Shown here piece after piece: positions 24,673-32,789 of a stretch of 64,000 nt of DNA; the first letter of the stretch is position 1, and every line of letters starts with the position of its first letter. The position numbers and the translations under genes are program-made. This stretch comes from JACKAL01 sp964400355 (GTDB lineage: Bacteria > Bdellovibrionota > Bdellovibrionia > Bdellovibrionales > JAGQZY01), in NCBI GenBank assembly GCA_964400355.1, contig CAYNTO010000009.1:1-64000 (forward strand), given 5' to 3'. The notes below the pieces were generated by a model. That model did not search any database. It saw only the letters and a program-made list of their open reading frames with translations, and was not told where the DNA came from.

Positions 24673-24951
24673 TTAGTAGCGGCTGCGATTGTTATCGCGT
24701 GGCGCTTGGGGCTTAGCTTCGCTCACGTTGATGGCACGGCCATCCAGTTGTGTTCCGTTAAGACGACTGATCGACTCAGCGGCCTCTTCAGCAGAAGACA
24801 TTTCAACAAATGCAAAACCTTTGCTGCGACCAGAATCACGGTCCATGATCACTTTTGCAGTTTCAACAGTTCCACACTGTGAAAATGCATCAGCCAACGT
24901 TTGATCTGTTGCAGAGAAAGAAAGATTACCGACGTATAGTTTTTTACTCAT
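24673..24951 (-). CDS. single-RRM RNA-binding protein
   Basis: A 92-residue protein consisting of one RNA-recognition motif: RNP2 is KLYVGNLS (residues 3-10) and RNP1 is RSKGFAFVEM, with conserved aromatic residues in place. The tail (NNRSRY) is short. Such proteins resemble cyanobacterial Rbp and other cold-responsive bacterial RRM proteins that bind single-stranded RNA. It has its own terminator and a near-perfect TAGGAGGT ribosome site that can be masked by an upstream complementary segment (24956-24987), suggesting translational or temperature control. Probably strongly expressed. Confidence 0.96.
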   Translation of the reverse strand: MSKKLYVGNLSFSATDQTLADAFSQCGTVETAKVIMDRDSGRSKGFAFVEMSSAEEAAESISRLNGTQLDGRAINVSEAKPQAPRDNNRSRY

Positions 24952-24955
24952 AGTA

Positions 24956-24987
24956 CCTCCTAAAGGCTTGAGCGCTTACTTTGGAGG
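24956..24987 (-). promoter_or_regulatory. inverted repeat masking the Shine-Dalgarno of the RRM gene
   Basis: On the mRNA, CCUCC-AAAG (24987-24979) is complementary to CUUU-A-GGAGG (24965-24956), nine pairs with one bulged A. The 3' arm is the ribosome-binding GGAGG itself. Folded, the site is closed; open, it is a near-ideal site. Consistent with an RNA thermometer or autoregulation by the RRM protein, not proven. Confidence 0.6.
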
Positions 24988-25155
24988 AAATGAACACCAT
25001 GAACATGGACTCTTAAGCATAGCAATTGAACTGGTGCCCACAGTACCACACTTGTACGATATTCCCTAAGACTATTCCGTAAACCCAATTGCGTCGAAAC
25101 AACCGCCTTAACCTGATAAAATTCGCCTAGATACACAACTCAATTGAGAACCCGA

Positions 25156-26901
25156 CTATAACTCTTCGGCAAATACTTTTTCGGTGATTTTCCAAAATTT
25201 ATCTTGTTTCCGCGCAATCACAAAAGAGGGTAAGCGAAACAGGTCTTGATATTTGATAGCATCCTGCGGCTTTTGAATTTCCACCGCTAGCTCTGGCCGC
25301 TTAAGATGAGAACGTAAAAAATTAATATTGAACTTTTTAATCGACGAAGGATTGTTAAAAAAATGAGCCTCACTCACGTATTGAGCATCAAAATCGTAAT
25401 ACCGAATCTCGAGATATGAGTTCGAATTCTTATCTTTACGCTCCTCAAAAGTTATTCGGTCAGGAGTGAGCACATGGGCATTTTTCGAAAGTTTTGCCTG
25501 CTTGAGTTTGGCATCGGCATCAATCAATACCGCATGGCACTTTTCGCAGGCGCGCGCGGTGATATCGTTTTCGCTTCCACAGGCATAGCAGATCTTAAAA
25601 CGAAAGCGGTAACCACACGGAGTGTACTTGTATGTGTCGGGATCCTGCTTGGCTCCCCTGCACTGGCGCCCAAAGTGCTCTACTATCTCTCCAAATTCAT
25701 CGAGCCTGCCCCAAAAATCGTTCTCAAAGTTGCACGCGGGGCAGGGAATACGCACCGGCACCGTATCCTTAGCCGGCCTCTTGTCGCTAATTTCGGGAGC
25801 ATAGATGTCGTGGCCCATTCCCGTGTAATCCAAAATAAAACAGTCTTTTTTATCTGTGGAAAGACGTAATCCGCGGCCCACGATCTGCTGGTACAGGCTG
25901 TTGGATTCCGTCGGCCGCAGAATGGCAATCACATCCACGTGAGGAGCGTCAAAACCAGTAGTCAACACAGAGACGTTCACTAGGTATTTGAACTTTCGAT
26001 TTTTGAAATCTTCTACGATCTCATCGCGCTCTTTCATATCGGTATCGCCAACTACCAGACGTGAATCCTCAGGTGGCAGATAGGACAAGATCTCTTTTGC
26101 ATGCCTTACCGATCCGCTAAAGATCATTACACCCTTGCGATCGAATCTCTCTGTGATGTCGACGATATTGCTTATGATAAATGGCGTGAGCCTCTTCTGG
26201 CTTTTTAAGACCTCCTCCACCTCAGCGGCGGTGAATACGCGATCTCTATCCGATAATTCTGAGAAATCATAACTTGTTACAGGAATGTCCACTTTTACAG
26301 GATTGGTGAGGTACTTATTTTTGATCATGTAAGAAAGCGGGAGTTCAAAGACACACTGTTTGAAAAAGCGCTTTTTGTCGGTTTTTATTTCTCCCGTATG
26401 AGAGTATTCAAAGATCCAGCCGAGTCCCAGGCGGTACGGGGTTGCCGTAAGGCCCAGAATGCATAACCGCGGATTACGCTCGGAAAGCTTCTTTATCACT
26501 TCTTGGTACTGTGTAGAGCCTTCTTCGGCAACTCTGTGACATTCGTCAATAACCAAGAGAGAAAAATCACTAAAGAAATCATCGGCCGCACGAGCCACGG
26601 ATTGTACGCTGCCAAAAATGACCTTTTGATCCCAGTCTTTTTTGCCCAAACTCGCAGAATAAATTCCAGCTTCCAAGTTATAACTTTTGTACTTCTCGTA
26701 GTTCTGCTCGACGAGTTCTTTAACATGCGCCAGTACCAATACTCGTCCGTTGGCAATACGTGCGAGCTCAGCAATGACCAGGCTCTTGCCCGCGCCCGTC
26801 GGCAACACAATAACTGCGGGTTCCCGCCGTTTTCGGAAGTATTGAACGGTGTTGTTCACTGCTTGCTGTTGGTATTCACGGAGCTGATACATAGTAGGCA
26901 T
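25156..26901 (-). CDS. radD: RadD (YejH)-like superfamily 2 DNA helicase
   Basis: About 581 residues, near the 586 of E. coli RadD. It opens LREYQQQAVNNTVQYF, with VIVLPTGAGKSLVIAELARI (Walker A), VLVLAHVKELVEQN, DECH box, LTATPYRLG, GFDAPHVD and QIVGRGLRLS (motif VI). A C-terminal zinc-ribbon region follows with CPAC, CRG, CGYRF and CYACGSENDITARACEKCHA. RadD acts in double-strand break repair and RecA-dependent recombination, partly with SSB. Three possible starts (26919, 26901, 26892) lie close together without a strong ribosome site; the E. coli N-terminus favours 26901 or 26892. It follows the RhlE-like gene's stop by about 65 bp. Confidence 0.93.
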   Translation of the reverse strand: MPTMYQLREYQQQAVNNTVQYFRKRREPAVIVLPTGAGKSLVIAELARIANGRVLVLAHVKELVEQNYEKYKSYNLEAGIYSASLGKKDWDQKVIFGSVQSVARAADDFFSDFSLLVIDECHRVAEEGSTQYQEVIKKLSERNPRLCILGLTATPYRLGLGWIFEYSHTGEIKTDKKRFFKQCVFELPLSYMIKNKYLTNPVKVDIPVTSYDFSELSDRDRVFTAAEVEEVLKSQKRLTPFIISNIVDITERFDRKGVMIFSGSVRHAKEILSYLPPEDSRLVVGDTDMKERDEIVEDFKNRKFKYLVNVSVLTTGFDAPHVDVIAILRPTESNSLYQQIVGRGLRLSTDKKDCFILDYTGMGHDIYAPEISDKRPAKDTVPVRIPCPACNFENDFWGRLDEFGEIVEHFGRQCRGAKQDPDTYKYTPCGYRFRFKICYACGSENDITARACEKCHAVLIDADAKLKQAKLSKNAHVLTPDRITFEERKDKNSNSYLEIRYYDFDAQYVSEAHFFNNPSSIKKFNINFLRSHLKRPELAVEIQKPQDAIKYQDLFRLPSFVIARKQDKFWKITEKVFAEEL

Positions 26902-26966
26902 TATAATCGCCGGCGACATCTCTGTACACCTGTATGCGCTAGCACCAACAAAGCCAGCGGTAGAGG

Positions 26967-28280
26967 CTACCGCGAACGATGGTTGGAACTTGGGCCACGC
27001 TTTGGACCGCGCTTCCCGGAGAAACGGCGGCCCGGTGTTCGGTTGGGACGGCGTGGATCGGGTTCACGTGCCGACTCAATCTGCGCTTTTGCTTTTCCGA
27101 CACTCATCAACTTGGAATTTGCAGCAGCTTCTGAGTGATAGGGGTGGTCTATGTCGACGTCGATCTTGTGATTCGTCGTGCGCTCGATATTAGCCAGGTA
27201 CGAACGCTCCTCTGCCGTACAAAATGAAATAGCATCGCCATCGGAACCCGCACGCGCCGTGCGACCTATGCGATGGACGTAATTTTCGGCCACATTGGGG
27301 AGTTCAAAATTGATCACGTGAGTGATACCATCGATATCGATTCCACGAGATGCAATGTCGGTTGCAACAAGCACCCGTATACGATCTCGAGAAAAATCCT
27401 CTAGCGCTTTTTGCCGGGCACTTTGAGATTTATTGCCGTGGATAGCGGCCGAAGTGATTCGATTGGCAGTGAGCTTTTCAACCACCTTATTGGCAAAGTG
27501 TTTCATCTCCACGAACACCAACACTTTGTAGAGATCGTTATTCTTGAGCGTGTGAATCAAAAGATTCATTTTGTCTTTTTTATCGACGAACATCACTTTT
27601 TGTTGGATGCGCTTAACGGTGGTTGCTGGTGGCGTGACTTCGATCTTTTTAGGATCTTTGAGAATAGACTGCGCCAAGCTTTGAATCTCTTTTGGCATAG
27701 TGGCAGAGAAAAAAAGCGTGTGGCGTTTTTCAGGTAAGAATTTGAGTATGCGTTTAACGTCCTGTAAGAATCCCATGTCGAGCATGCGATCCGCTTCATC
27801 GAGAACAAATATTTCTACTGAATCGAGACGGATGTATCTTTGCTCAATCAAATCAAGCAAGCGTCCGGGTGTCGCGACCAAAACATCGACCCCTTGTGCG
27901 AGGTCGCGAACTTGATTTCCCTGCCCGACGCCACCAAAAATGACGGCATACTTTTGTTTAAGGTGTTTGCCGTAGGTGACCAAGTTCTTATGAATTTGTA
28001 TGGCCAATTCACGCGTTGGAGTCAGAATGAGCGAGCGCGGTGATTTGGGTTCGCGGCGCTTTTGCTGGGTGTGGAGAATATTAATAATTGGCAAACAGAA
28101 GGCAGCGGTTTTACCCGTACCCGTTTGTGCAATACCTAAGAGGTCGTGCCCTTCGAGCACTACAGGAATGGCGCGTGCTTGGATGGGCGTCGGCGTGTGA
28201 TATTCGGTATCTTTAAGAGCTTGTTGGATGGGCGAAATGAGCTTGAGATCGGTGAACTGGAGATTTTCGTTTGAAGTCAT
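26967..28280 (-). CDS. DEAD-box RNA helicase (RhlE-like)
   Basis: A 437-residue helicase with DLKLISPIQQALKD at the start. Its motifs are TPTPIQARAIP (Q motif), AQTGTGKT, PTRELA, TPGR, DEAD, SAT, VATDIASRGID and HRIGRTARAG. The C-terminal 45 residues are very basic and Arg/Gly/Pro-rich (PRRPNRTPGRRFSGKRG), a flexible RNA-binding tail as in RhlE. RhlE-type enzymes act in ribosome assembly and RNA decay. AGGAA precedes the ATG. It lies between the RadD gene and the Cys-repeat protein, the latter separated by a terminator. Confidence 0.96.
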   Translation of the reverse strand: MTSNENLQFTDLKLISPIQQALKDTEYHTPTPIQARAIPVVLEGHDLLGIAQTGTGKTAAFCLPIINILHTQQKRREPKSPRSLILTPTRELAIQIHKNLVTYGKHLKQKYAVIFGGVGQGNQVRDLAQGVDVLVATPGRLLDLIEQRYIRLDSVEIFVLDEADRMLDMGFLQDVKRILKFLPEKRHTLFFSATMPKEIQSLAQSILKDPKKIEVTPPATTVKRIQQKVMFVDKKDKMNLLIHTLKNNDLYKVLVFVEMKHFANKVVEKLTANRITSAAIHGNKSQSARQKALEDFSRDRIRVLVATDIASRGIDIDGITHVINFELPNVAENYVHRIGRTARAGSDGDAISFCTAEERSYLANIERTTNHKIDVDIDHPYHSEAAANSKLMSVGKAKAQIESAREPDPRRPNRTPGRRFSGKRGPKRGPSSNHRSR

Positions 28281-28350
28281 GAATTCCTATCGGTTGAGCC
28301 AACTTGTAACCCAAACGTCGGAAATTATCCACTTTTTATCTCTAATACTC

Positions 28351-28380
28351 AAAAAATAGGCGCCGTTCCCGCGGACGCCT
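28351..28380 (-). terminator. terminator after the Cys-repeat protein gene
   Basis: On the minus strand AGGCGTCCG pairs with CGGCGCCT (one bulged T). The stem is followed by A and then six T. It lies directly after the stop of the 28400-29977 gene and ahead of the RhlE-like gene. Confidence 0.78.
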
Positions 28381-28399
28381 CCTCTTGGGGCTCAGAACC

Positions 28400-29977
28400 C
28401 TATTTTTTTATATCGGATGCCACGCCTCTATTGGGTTCCATGCTTGGCGCAACAGGAAATATCTGACTGAGAATTCGATCAAATTCCTTCATATTCGAAC
28501 TTCGCGTTGCTTTCGGCATCATGGCTGCAGAGTAGCTGTCACACATGCACTGGCGAAACGTGATCACCGAATCTTGATGGGTAAACGGTCCGCCATTAGA
28601 ACAATATCCATGCTCAAAAACCTTTTTTTCAAGTTCATTCTTTGCAAGTCCACCCACCTCGACCATCTGAGCGAACGTCTGTTTCCAAGTTCCAGCATTG
28701 AATGATTTCTCCAGATGACACAATGTGAATGCCCGCGACAGAGTGAACATGAATATTTCTGCTTCACGCCCTTCTCCACCGCGGTTTTTACCCAAGTCTT
28801 TTATAAGTAGTAAAGATGCAATCTTAGCAGCGTCCAATTTACTATTTTCGCCAAGCTGTTTTTTGATGTCTTCGGCTCTAACTTTGTAACTTGGCAGCTC
28901 TTTTTCCATCCATTGCAGAGTGAATGACTCAAGTTCCTCTAGGTTCTGGTTGTATTCTTTTTCCATTGCGGCATAACCACCGTACTCAATATACACTGGA
29001 ACAGTGCCTACGGTTGTTTCCGTATCGAAGGCTTTAAAAACTCTTAAACTGAAGTTGCCGGTAGTCGTAAAGTTTGATTTTGTAGTGATCAGCAGCGCCG
29101 TTCGGCCGACAGAAACCATCAGAAGCTGATTGGCAATGGAGCTCATCCCGAGTTGCTCCAAACGCTTAACCACGTCGGGAAAGTCCATGAATGACTTGTC
29201 GGTAACAATCTGCCCGGTTGCCTGAACTGCAATATCCAAGAGTGGTGCGAGCTCAAAAACTCGCTTCACTTTCTCGTTGGCAACCGAAAGAGCGCTACTG
29301 ACGGGCGGAGGCTCTGTAGCCTTTGCAGCTCCGCTTTTTTTATCGCTAGGTTTCTTGGAACTACTGGTTACCGTAGTACTACTTTTACGAGGTTCTGAGG
29401 AGCTCAATAGACTCTTTGCCTTGTTCCACGCACTGGCTAAAAAAGATTCGCTTTCCACTGCGTCCAATGTGGAGGAAAGATCCGCCAGCTTCAAACCGCT
29501 AGTGCGCTGTTTTAAGTGTTCTTTGTAGTCGCCTTCGTTTTTATAGCAGTAAGAGGTCATGCCCATCGGAGTGTCGTTGGTCTGCCATTTTTTAAAACAC
29601 AAAGACGCCAGCTCGGCATCGTAGTTAGATTGAGTTTTATCAAATCTGAGTTGGTCGACAGCTTCACGCTCTTGCTTGAAGCAATAGGCAATCATACCTA
29701 AGTCTTTCACGCCCGCCTTTGTCCATTTGCTCGTGCACAACGGTTGAGAAAACTTCTTAAACCATGTCTCTTTGCCCAGTGTGGCTGATAGGAAGTCGAT
29801 TTCTTTAGAGGCCTCTAAAGCTGTATTTACGCAATATTCGAACATTCGCTGGTCCAGAACCCCGGCTTTGGTCCACTGTGGTTTACAGTTTTTTTCGGCA
29901 TGCTCTCGATAAGAATCAGCATAGGCCGCTTGAGACACACCTGCCATCACGCACACAACAATCGCTGCAAATTTCAT
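28400..29977 (-). CDS. exported protein with three N-terminal Cys-Trp repeats, unknown function
   Basis: A 525-residue protein with a signal peptide (MKFAAIVVCVMAGVSQAAYA). Residues about 25-140 hold three repeats of the form C-x3-W ... M-x2-YC: CKPQWTKAGVLDQRMFEYC, CTSKWTKAGVKDLGMIAYC and CFKKWQTNDTPMGMTSYC. Each can form one disulfide. A Ser/Lys-rich linker follows (about 165-210), then a larger domain with no recognised motif and a Cys-rich end (CSNGG, CMCDSYS). The start at 29977 is preferred because GGAGG precedes it and the signal peptide begins there. A nine-pair inverted repeat covers the ribosome site and start. Own terminator downstream. Confidence 0.75.
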   Translation of the reverse strand: MKFAAIVVCVMAGVSQAAYADSYREHAEKNCKPQWTKAGVLDQRMFEYCVNTALEASKEIDFLSATLGKETWFKKFSQPLCTSKWTKAGVKDLGMIAYCFKQEREAVDQLRFDKTQSNYDAELASLCFKKWQTNDTPMGMTSYCYKNEGDYKEHLKQRTSGLKLADLSSTLDAVESESFLASAWNKAKSLLSSSEPRKSSTTVTSSSKKPSDKKSGAAKATEPPPVSSALSVANEKVKRVFELAPLLDIAVQATGQIVTDKSFMDFPDVVKRLEQLGMSSIANQLLMVSVGRTALLITTKSNFTTTGNFSLRVFKAFDTETTVGTVPVYIEYGGYAAMEKEYNQNLEELESFTLQWMEKELPSYKVRAEDIKKQLGENSKLDAAKIASLLLIKDLGKNRGGEGREAEIFMFTLSRAFTLCHLEKSFNAGTWKQTFAQMVEVGGLAKNELEKKVFEHGYCSNGGPFTHQDSVITFRQCMCDSYSAAMMPKATRSSNMKEFDRILSQIFPVAPSMEPNRGVASDIKK

Positions 29978-30011
29978 GGAAATCCTCCGCAAAATGCAAA
30001 TCGGATTTCCA
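29977..30011 (-). promoter_or_regulatory. nine-pair hairpin covering ribosome site and start codon
   Basis: On the mRNA UGGAAAUCC (30011-30003) is perfectly complementary to GGAUUUCCA (29985-29977), with a 17-base loop. The 3' arm begins with the last GG of the Shine-Dalgarno GGAGG and ends with the A of the AUG. Folding would block initiation at the Cys-repeat protein gene. A trans-acting factor or temperature would be needed to open it. Confidence 0.6.
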
Positions 30012-30057
30012 CGATAAAATAATTAACAATTATTAAATTACTGGACTCGGTTCAATA

Positions 30058-30468
30058 TCAGAACTTCAGGAACTCTTTCGCCTTTACAACATAGCGGAGA
30101 ATCGACTTTTGCCCACTCTTGTCTTTCGAGCAGACCAGGTTCTGACGTGTGCGATTTCCTGTGTTCCAAACAACTGTAGCTGGATGATCACAGGGTGTAG
30201 AAAACTTTGTAGTGAGGGCCGTGCTCAGGGTGCTCTGCAGATCGTTGTAGATCTCTTCACTGATTACCTTTTCAGAGATCACTGCTCCATTTGCCGTGTG
30301 CACCAACAAAAACATCTGCTGGGCATCGATACTCGATTTTTTAATTTCGAAGCTCTCCATCATCATGGAGGCTAAAGTCACCTTGTAACTGGCGTGGGTC
30401 ACCTCGCCCGCAGCAAAAGCCGGCGACAGATAAAAGACGATAATAAGAGTTTTAGCAAACTGGATCAT
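30058..30468 (-). CDS. small exported protein coupled to the M48-like protease
   Basis: A 136-residue protein with a signal peptide (MIQFAKTLIIVFYLSPAFA, cleavage before AGEVTHAS). The mature part is beta-rich, with a Cys pair (CDHPAT and CSKDKSG). No family recognised. The start at 30468 forms an ATGA overlap with the protease stop, and GAGGTGA lies before it, so translation is coupled; an upstream in-frame ATG at 30519 would lie inside the protease gene. It could be an inhibitor, chaperone or substrate of the protease; that is an inference from coupling only. Confidence 0.72.
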   Translation of the reverse strand: MIQFAKTLIIVFYLSPAFAAGEVTHASYKVTLASMMMESFEIKKSSIDAQQMFLLVHTANGAVISEKVISEEIYNDLQSTLSTALTTKFSTPCDHPATVVWNTGNRTRQNLVCSKDKSGQKSILRYVVKAKEFLKF

Positions 30469-32105
30469 TTGGTCACCTCGGGTGGCTTCGACTCTTCGCC
30501 GGATGGTGTGTGCGTGCATTGAGGCCCTTTAGGTGTGCACCCTACGGCCTTAGCCAATGCGGGAGCACGCAAATAAATATCTTCCATACGCTTCCTATTC
30601 GGGGGATGAGCGGCCGTGCGATCGCCCTCAATGCGATCAATGCTTTCACCCAGTGATTTTGGCTTGCCTGTAGAATTTTTTTCCGAACAGTAAACGTTGG
30701 CGAAAAAAAACATGGATTCGAGTGGATCCATCTTCTTGTTGATTTGCTCCGAGTAGTCCGAAGCCACCTGGGCCCCAAACCAATCCGCGAATGCTTCGCC
30801 CATTTGCGAAGACTTTCCCTTCACCGGAAGGCACTCTGGGTGTTTTTTAAAGGCTTGCTCGAGCTTATCGGCCTCCTTGGCCGGCACAGCGCCGGAGGAC
30901 TTGAGATCCTTAAAGTAACCTTCGCGCTCCGTGCTCGTTGCGCGGAACTGCAAATTGCTCAAACACTGTGAGACTTCTCCGAATGGAAACTGCGTGTAAT
31001 CATATTCGCCGGTTTCTTTTTTAATTACGCCTTTCGACTCTAAATCCTTTAGAACTTTATCTGGATCTTTTGCCGCTTGAAATAGATTGGCGGAAGTAAA
31101 CTTGTCACCTTCCTGAGACATGGCAAAGCGCAGTGCTGATGCCATATCCTTGTCGACACTTCCGCGCTTGTTCGCAGCCATGAATGCTTGCGCGCGGGAC
31201 CGATCCAAAGAATACAAACCAAACTGGCAAAGGCAAGGATCGATGGCATGAGCTACCTCGTGACCCAAAACCGAAATAACTGCTGCCTCTGGCAGGTGCA
31301 AGAAGTTGGGACAAACAGATATCTGATGCGACCCTGGATCGTAGAAAGCATTCGGCGTAACACCGCTGCAAGCGGAGTTGTCCGATGCGACGGTTCCTAC
31401 ACGATGAGAAACGCTCTCCACCTTGTGAAGCGCATCTCGCTCAGCTGCTGAAAGATCCTCTCGCTTGCGGCCAGCGAGAATTTTTTTAACAATCGATCCT
31501 TTTGCAAACTTCATCAGTTCACCCACCCGCGCTTCACTGGTCAGCGGTTTTTGATCCTGATACACAGGGTGAACATCGGGCTCGCCCTGCTCCGGCGGTT
31601 CGGGCGGCATCAATCCACCTAATTCGGTGAGCTGTTGCGGGCTGTAATAAGAACTAAACAGAGTGCGAAACTCATCCGCCTTCATCGCTTTGAAACTTCC
31701 CGAGGCCGAATCGGGTGGATAATAGACATTAATTCTAAATTCCTTATCCGCTTCGCCAGACAAAGCGTAATTTACCTCGGGCAACTCGTTCATCAGATAC
31801 AATTTAAAGTTTTCAGAAATTTTCTTCTTGGGCTTGGAAAGAATCTCAAGAGCCTTGGCCTGAGTTTTAAGACCCTGCAAGCGCTGCTTCTCGGTTTCTT
31901 CTTTGGAGCGCTCAGGTTTTTCATCCATCTCTGCATCATGATCGTATGAAAAATTGATCGCCCTTTTGCCATTTTTCAAAGTCACATAGGGTTTCTTAGG
32001 ATCAAATACTTTGCAGTTGTCGGTGAGTGAATCGATATCACAGGTGGCAGCGAAAACCCTTTGTGAAACTAATAACACGGCAATACAGCAAGCCCACATT
32101 TTCAT
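30465..32105 (-). CDS. exported M48-like zinc metalloprotease
   Basis: A 546-residue protein. After an N-terminal hydrophobic export segment (WACCIAVLLVSQRVFA) and a helical region comes a gluzincin active site: LGHEVAHAID with His282, Glu283 and His286. The third ligand is probably the Glu of GEAFADWFG. HPPNRKRMEDI near the C-terminus is a segment typical of M48 enzymes. Several cysteines (CDI, CKVF, CSGV, CPNF, CLCQF) suggest disulfides, so it likely works outside the cytoplasm, where M48 family proteins such as BepA process or clear outer-membrane proteins. Start at Met20 of the open frame, position 32105; ribosome site weak. Confidence 0.8.
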   Translation of the reverse strand: MKMWACCIAVLLVSQRVFAATCDIDSLTDNCKVFDPKKPYVTLKNGKRAINFSYDHDAEMDEKPERSKEETEKQRLQGLKTQAKALEILSKPKKKISENFKLYLMNELPEVNYALSGEADKEFRINVYYPPDSASGSFKAMKADEFRTLFSSYYSPQQLTELGGLMPPEPPEQGEPDVHPVYQDQKPLTSEARVGELMKFAKGSIVKKILAGRKREDLSAAERDALHKVESVSHRVGTVASDNSACSGVTPNAFYDPGSHQISVCPNFLHLPEAAVISVLGHEVAHAIDPCLCQFGLYSLDRSRAQAFMAANKRGSVDKDMASALRFAMSQEGDKFTSANLFQAAKDPDKVLKDLESKGVIKKETGEYDYTQFPFGEVSQCLSNLQFRATSTEREGYFKDLKSSGAVPAKEADKLEQAFKKHPECLPVKGKSSQMGEAFADWFGAQVASDYSEQINKKMDPLESMFFFANVYCSEKNSTGKPKSLGESIDRIEGDRTAAHPPNRKRMEDIYLRAPALAKAVGCTPKGPQCTHTPSGEESKPPEVTK

Positions 32106-32267
32106 ATCACAATCATATAAGAGCACACGCGCTGTGAAAACTCCCCACTGTGCGTAGTGCAAAATAGAGCCACTGTGAGCTTATAACTGGGCCAAAGCCT
32201 TAGGCACGTTTGCTCTCACGCAGAATATTGACTTGAGGCCAATCTCATTGAATTCTAACCGGCCACT

Positions 32268-32789
32268 ATGAAAATCCATTCTGAACACGTATTTCGGCAC
32301 ACTCCACCGTTTTTAATCTCGTCGAAAAACGAATTTATTCAAGCGTTTCACTGGAAAGACCAGCATTTGATTACCCCTCCCATTGCTCTCCAGTTTCCGT
32401 TAAAGATTCAATACTATTTCAGCTGGATCGATCCTTCTGGAGCGTATGCATTTATGCTTTTTAAACGACCCAACTGGGATACGCCAAAAGGAATGGTCTT
32501 TCGCAGGAATGCGGGCCCCTCAAGCACGGCCAATCTTTGTGATTGGTGCCACTCTTACGGCTCTTCCGATGAGATCTCCATGTTGAGTGTAAAAGTAAAC
32601 TCCAAACTCACTATTGGCCAATACTTGTGTTCCCGCCTTGATTGCCTGGAAAGAATAGAAACGCAAATCGGCACATCCGGCAAAAACTTTGAGGCATTGG
32701 CCGAAAACGTCTGCGACAGGATAAATCGATTTTTTGAAAAGGTGCTGGCCTCTGCGCCAGGCTCACAAACTGCAGAGGACGAGGAATGA
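32268..32789 (+). CDS. FBP domain zinc-finger protein
   Basis: A 173-residue soluble protein ending in a treble-clef zinc finger of the FBP (fibronectin-binding-protein EF-G-binding) C-terminal type. It has ANLCDWCHS, then SVKVNSKLTIGQYLCSRLDC, giving four cysteines plus a C-terminal helix. Related proteins such as fusidic-acid resistance FusB bind EF-G on ribosomes; some members may help release stalled EF-G. That role here is inferred from the fold. The gene overlaps the DUF4336 start by ATGA, so both are translated together. Confidence 0.82.
   Translation: MKIHSEHVFRHTPPFLISSKNEFIQAFHWKDQHLITPPIALQFPLKIQYYFSWIDPSGAYAFMLFKRPNWDTPKGMVFRRNAGPSSTANLCDWCHSYGSSDEISMLSVKVNSKLTIGQYLCSRLDCLERIETQIGTSGKNFEALAENVCDRINRFFEKVLASAPGSQTAEDEE

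Noticed and set aside
26503..27138. Long plus-strand frame of 211 codons
   Set aside because: It covers the ends of the RadD and RhlE-like genes in antisense; both minus-strand genes have full motifs.
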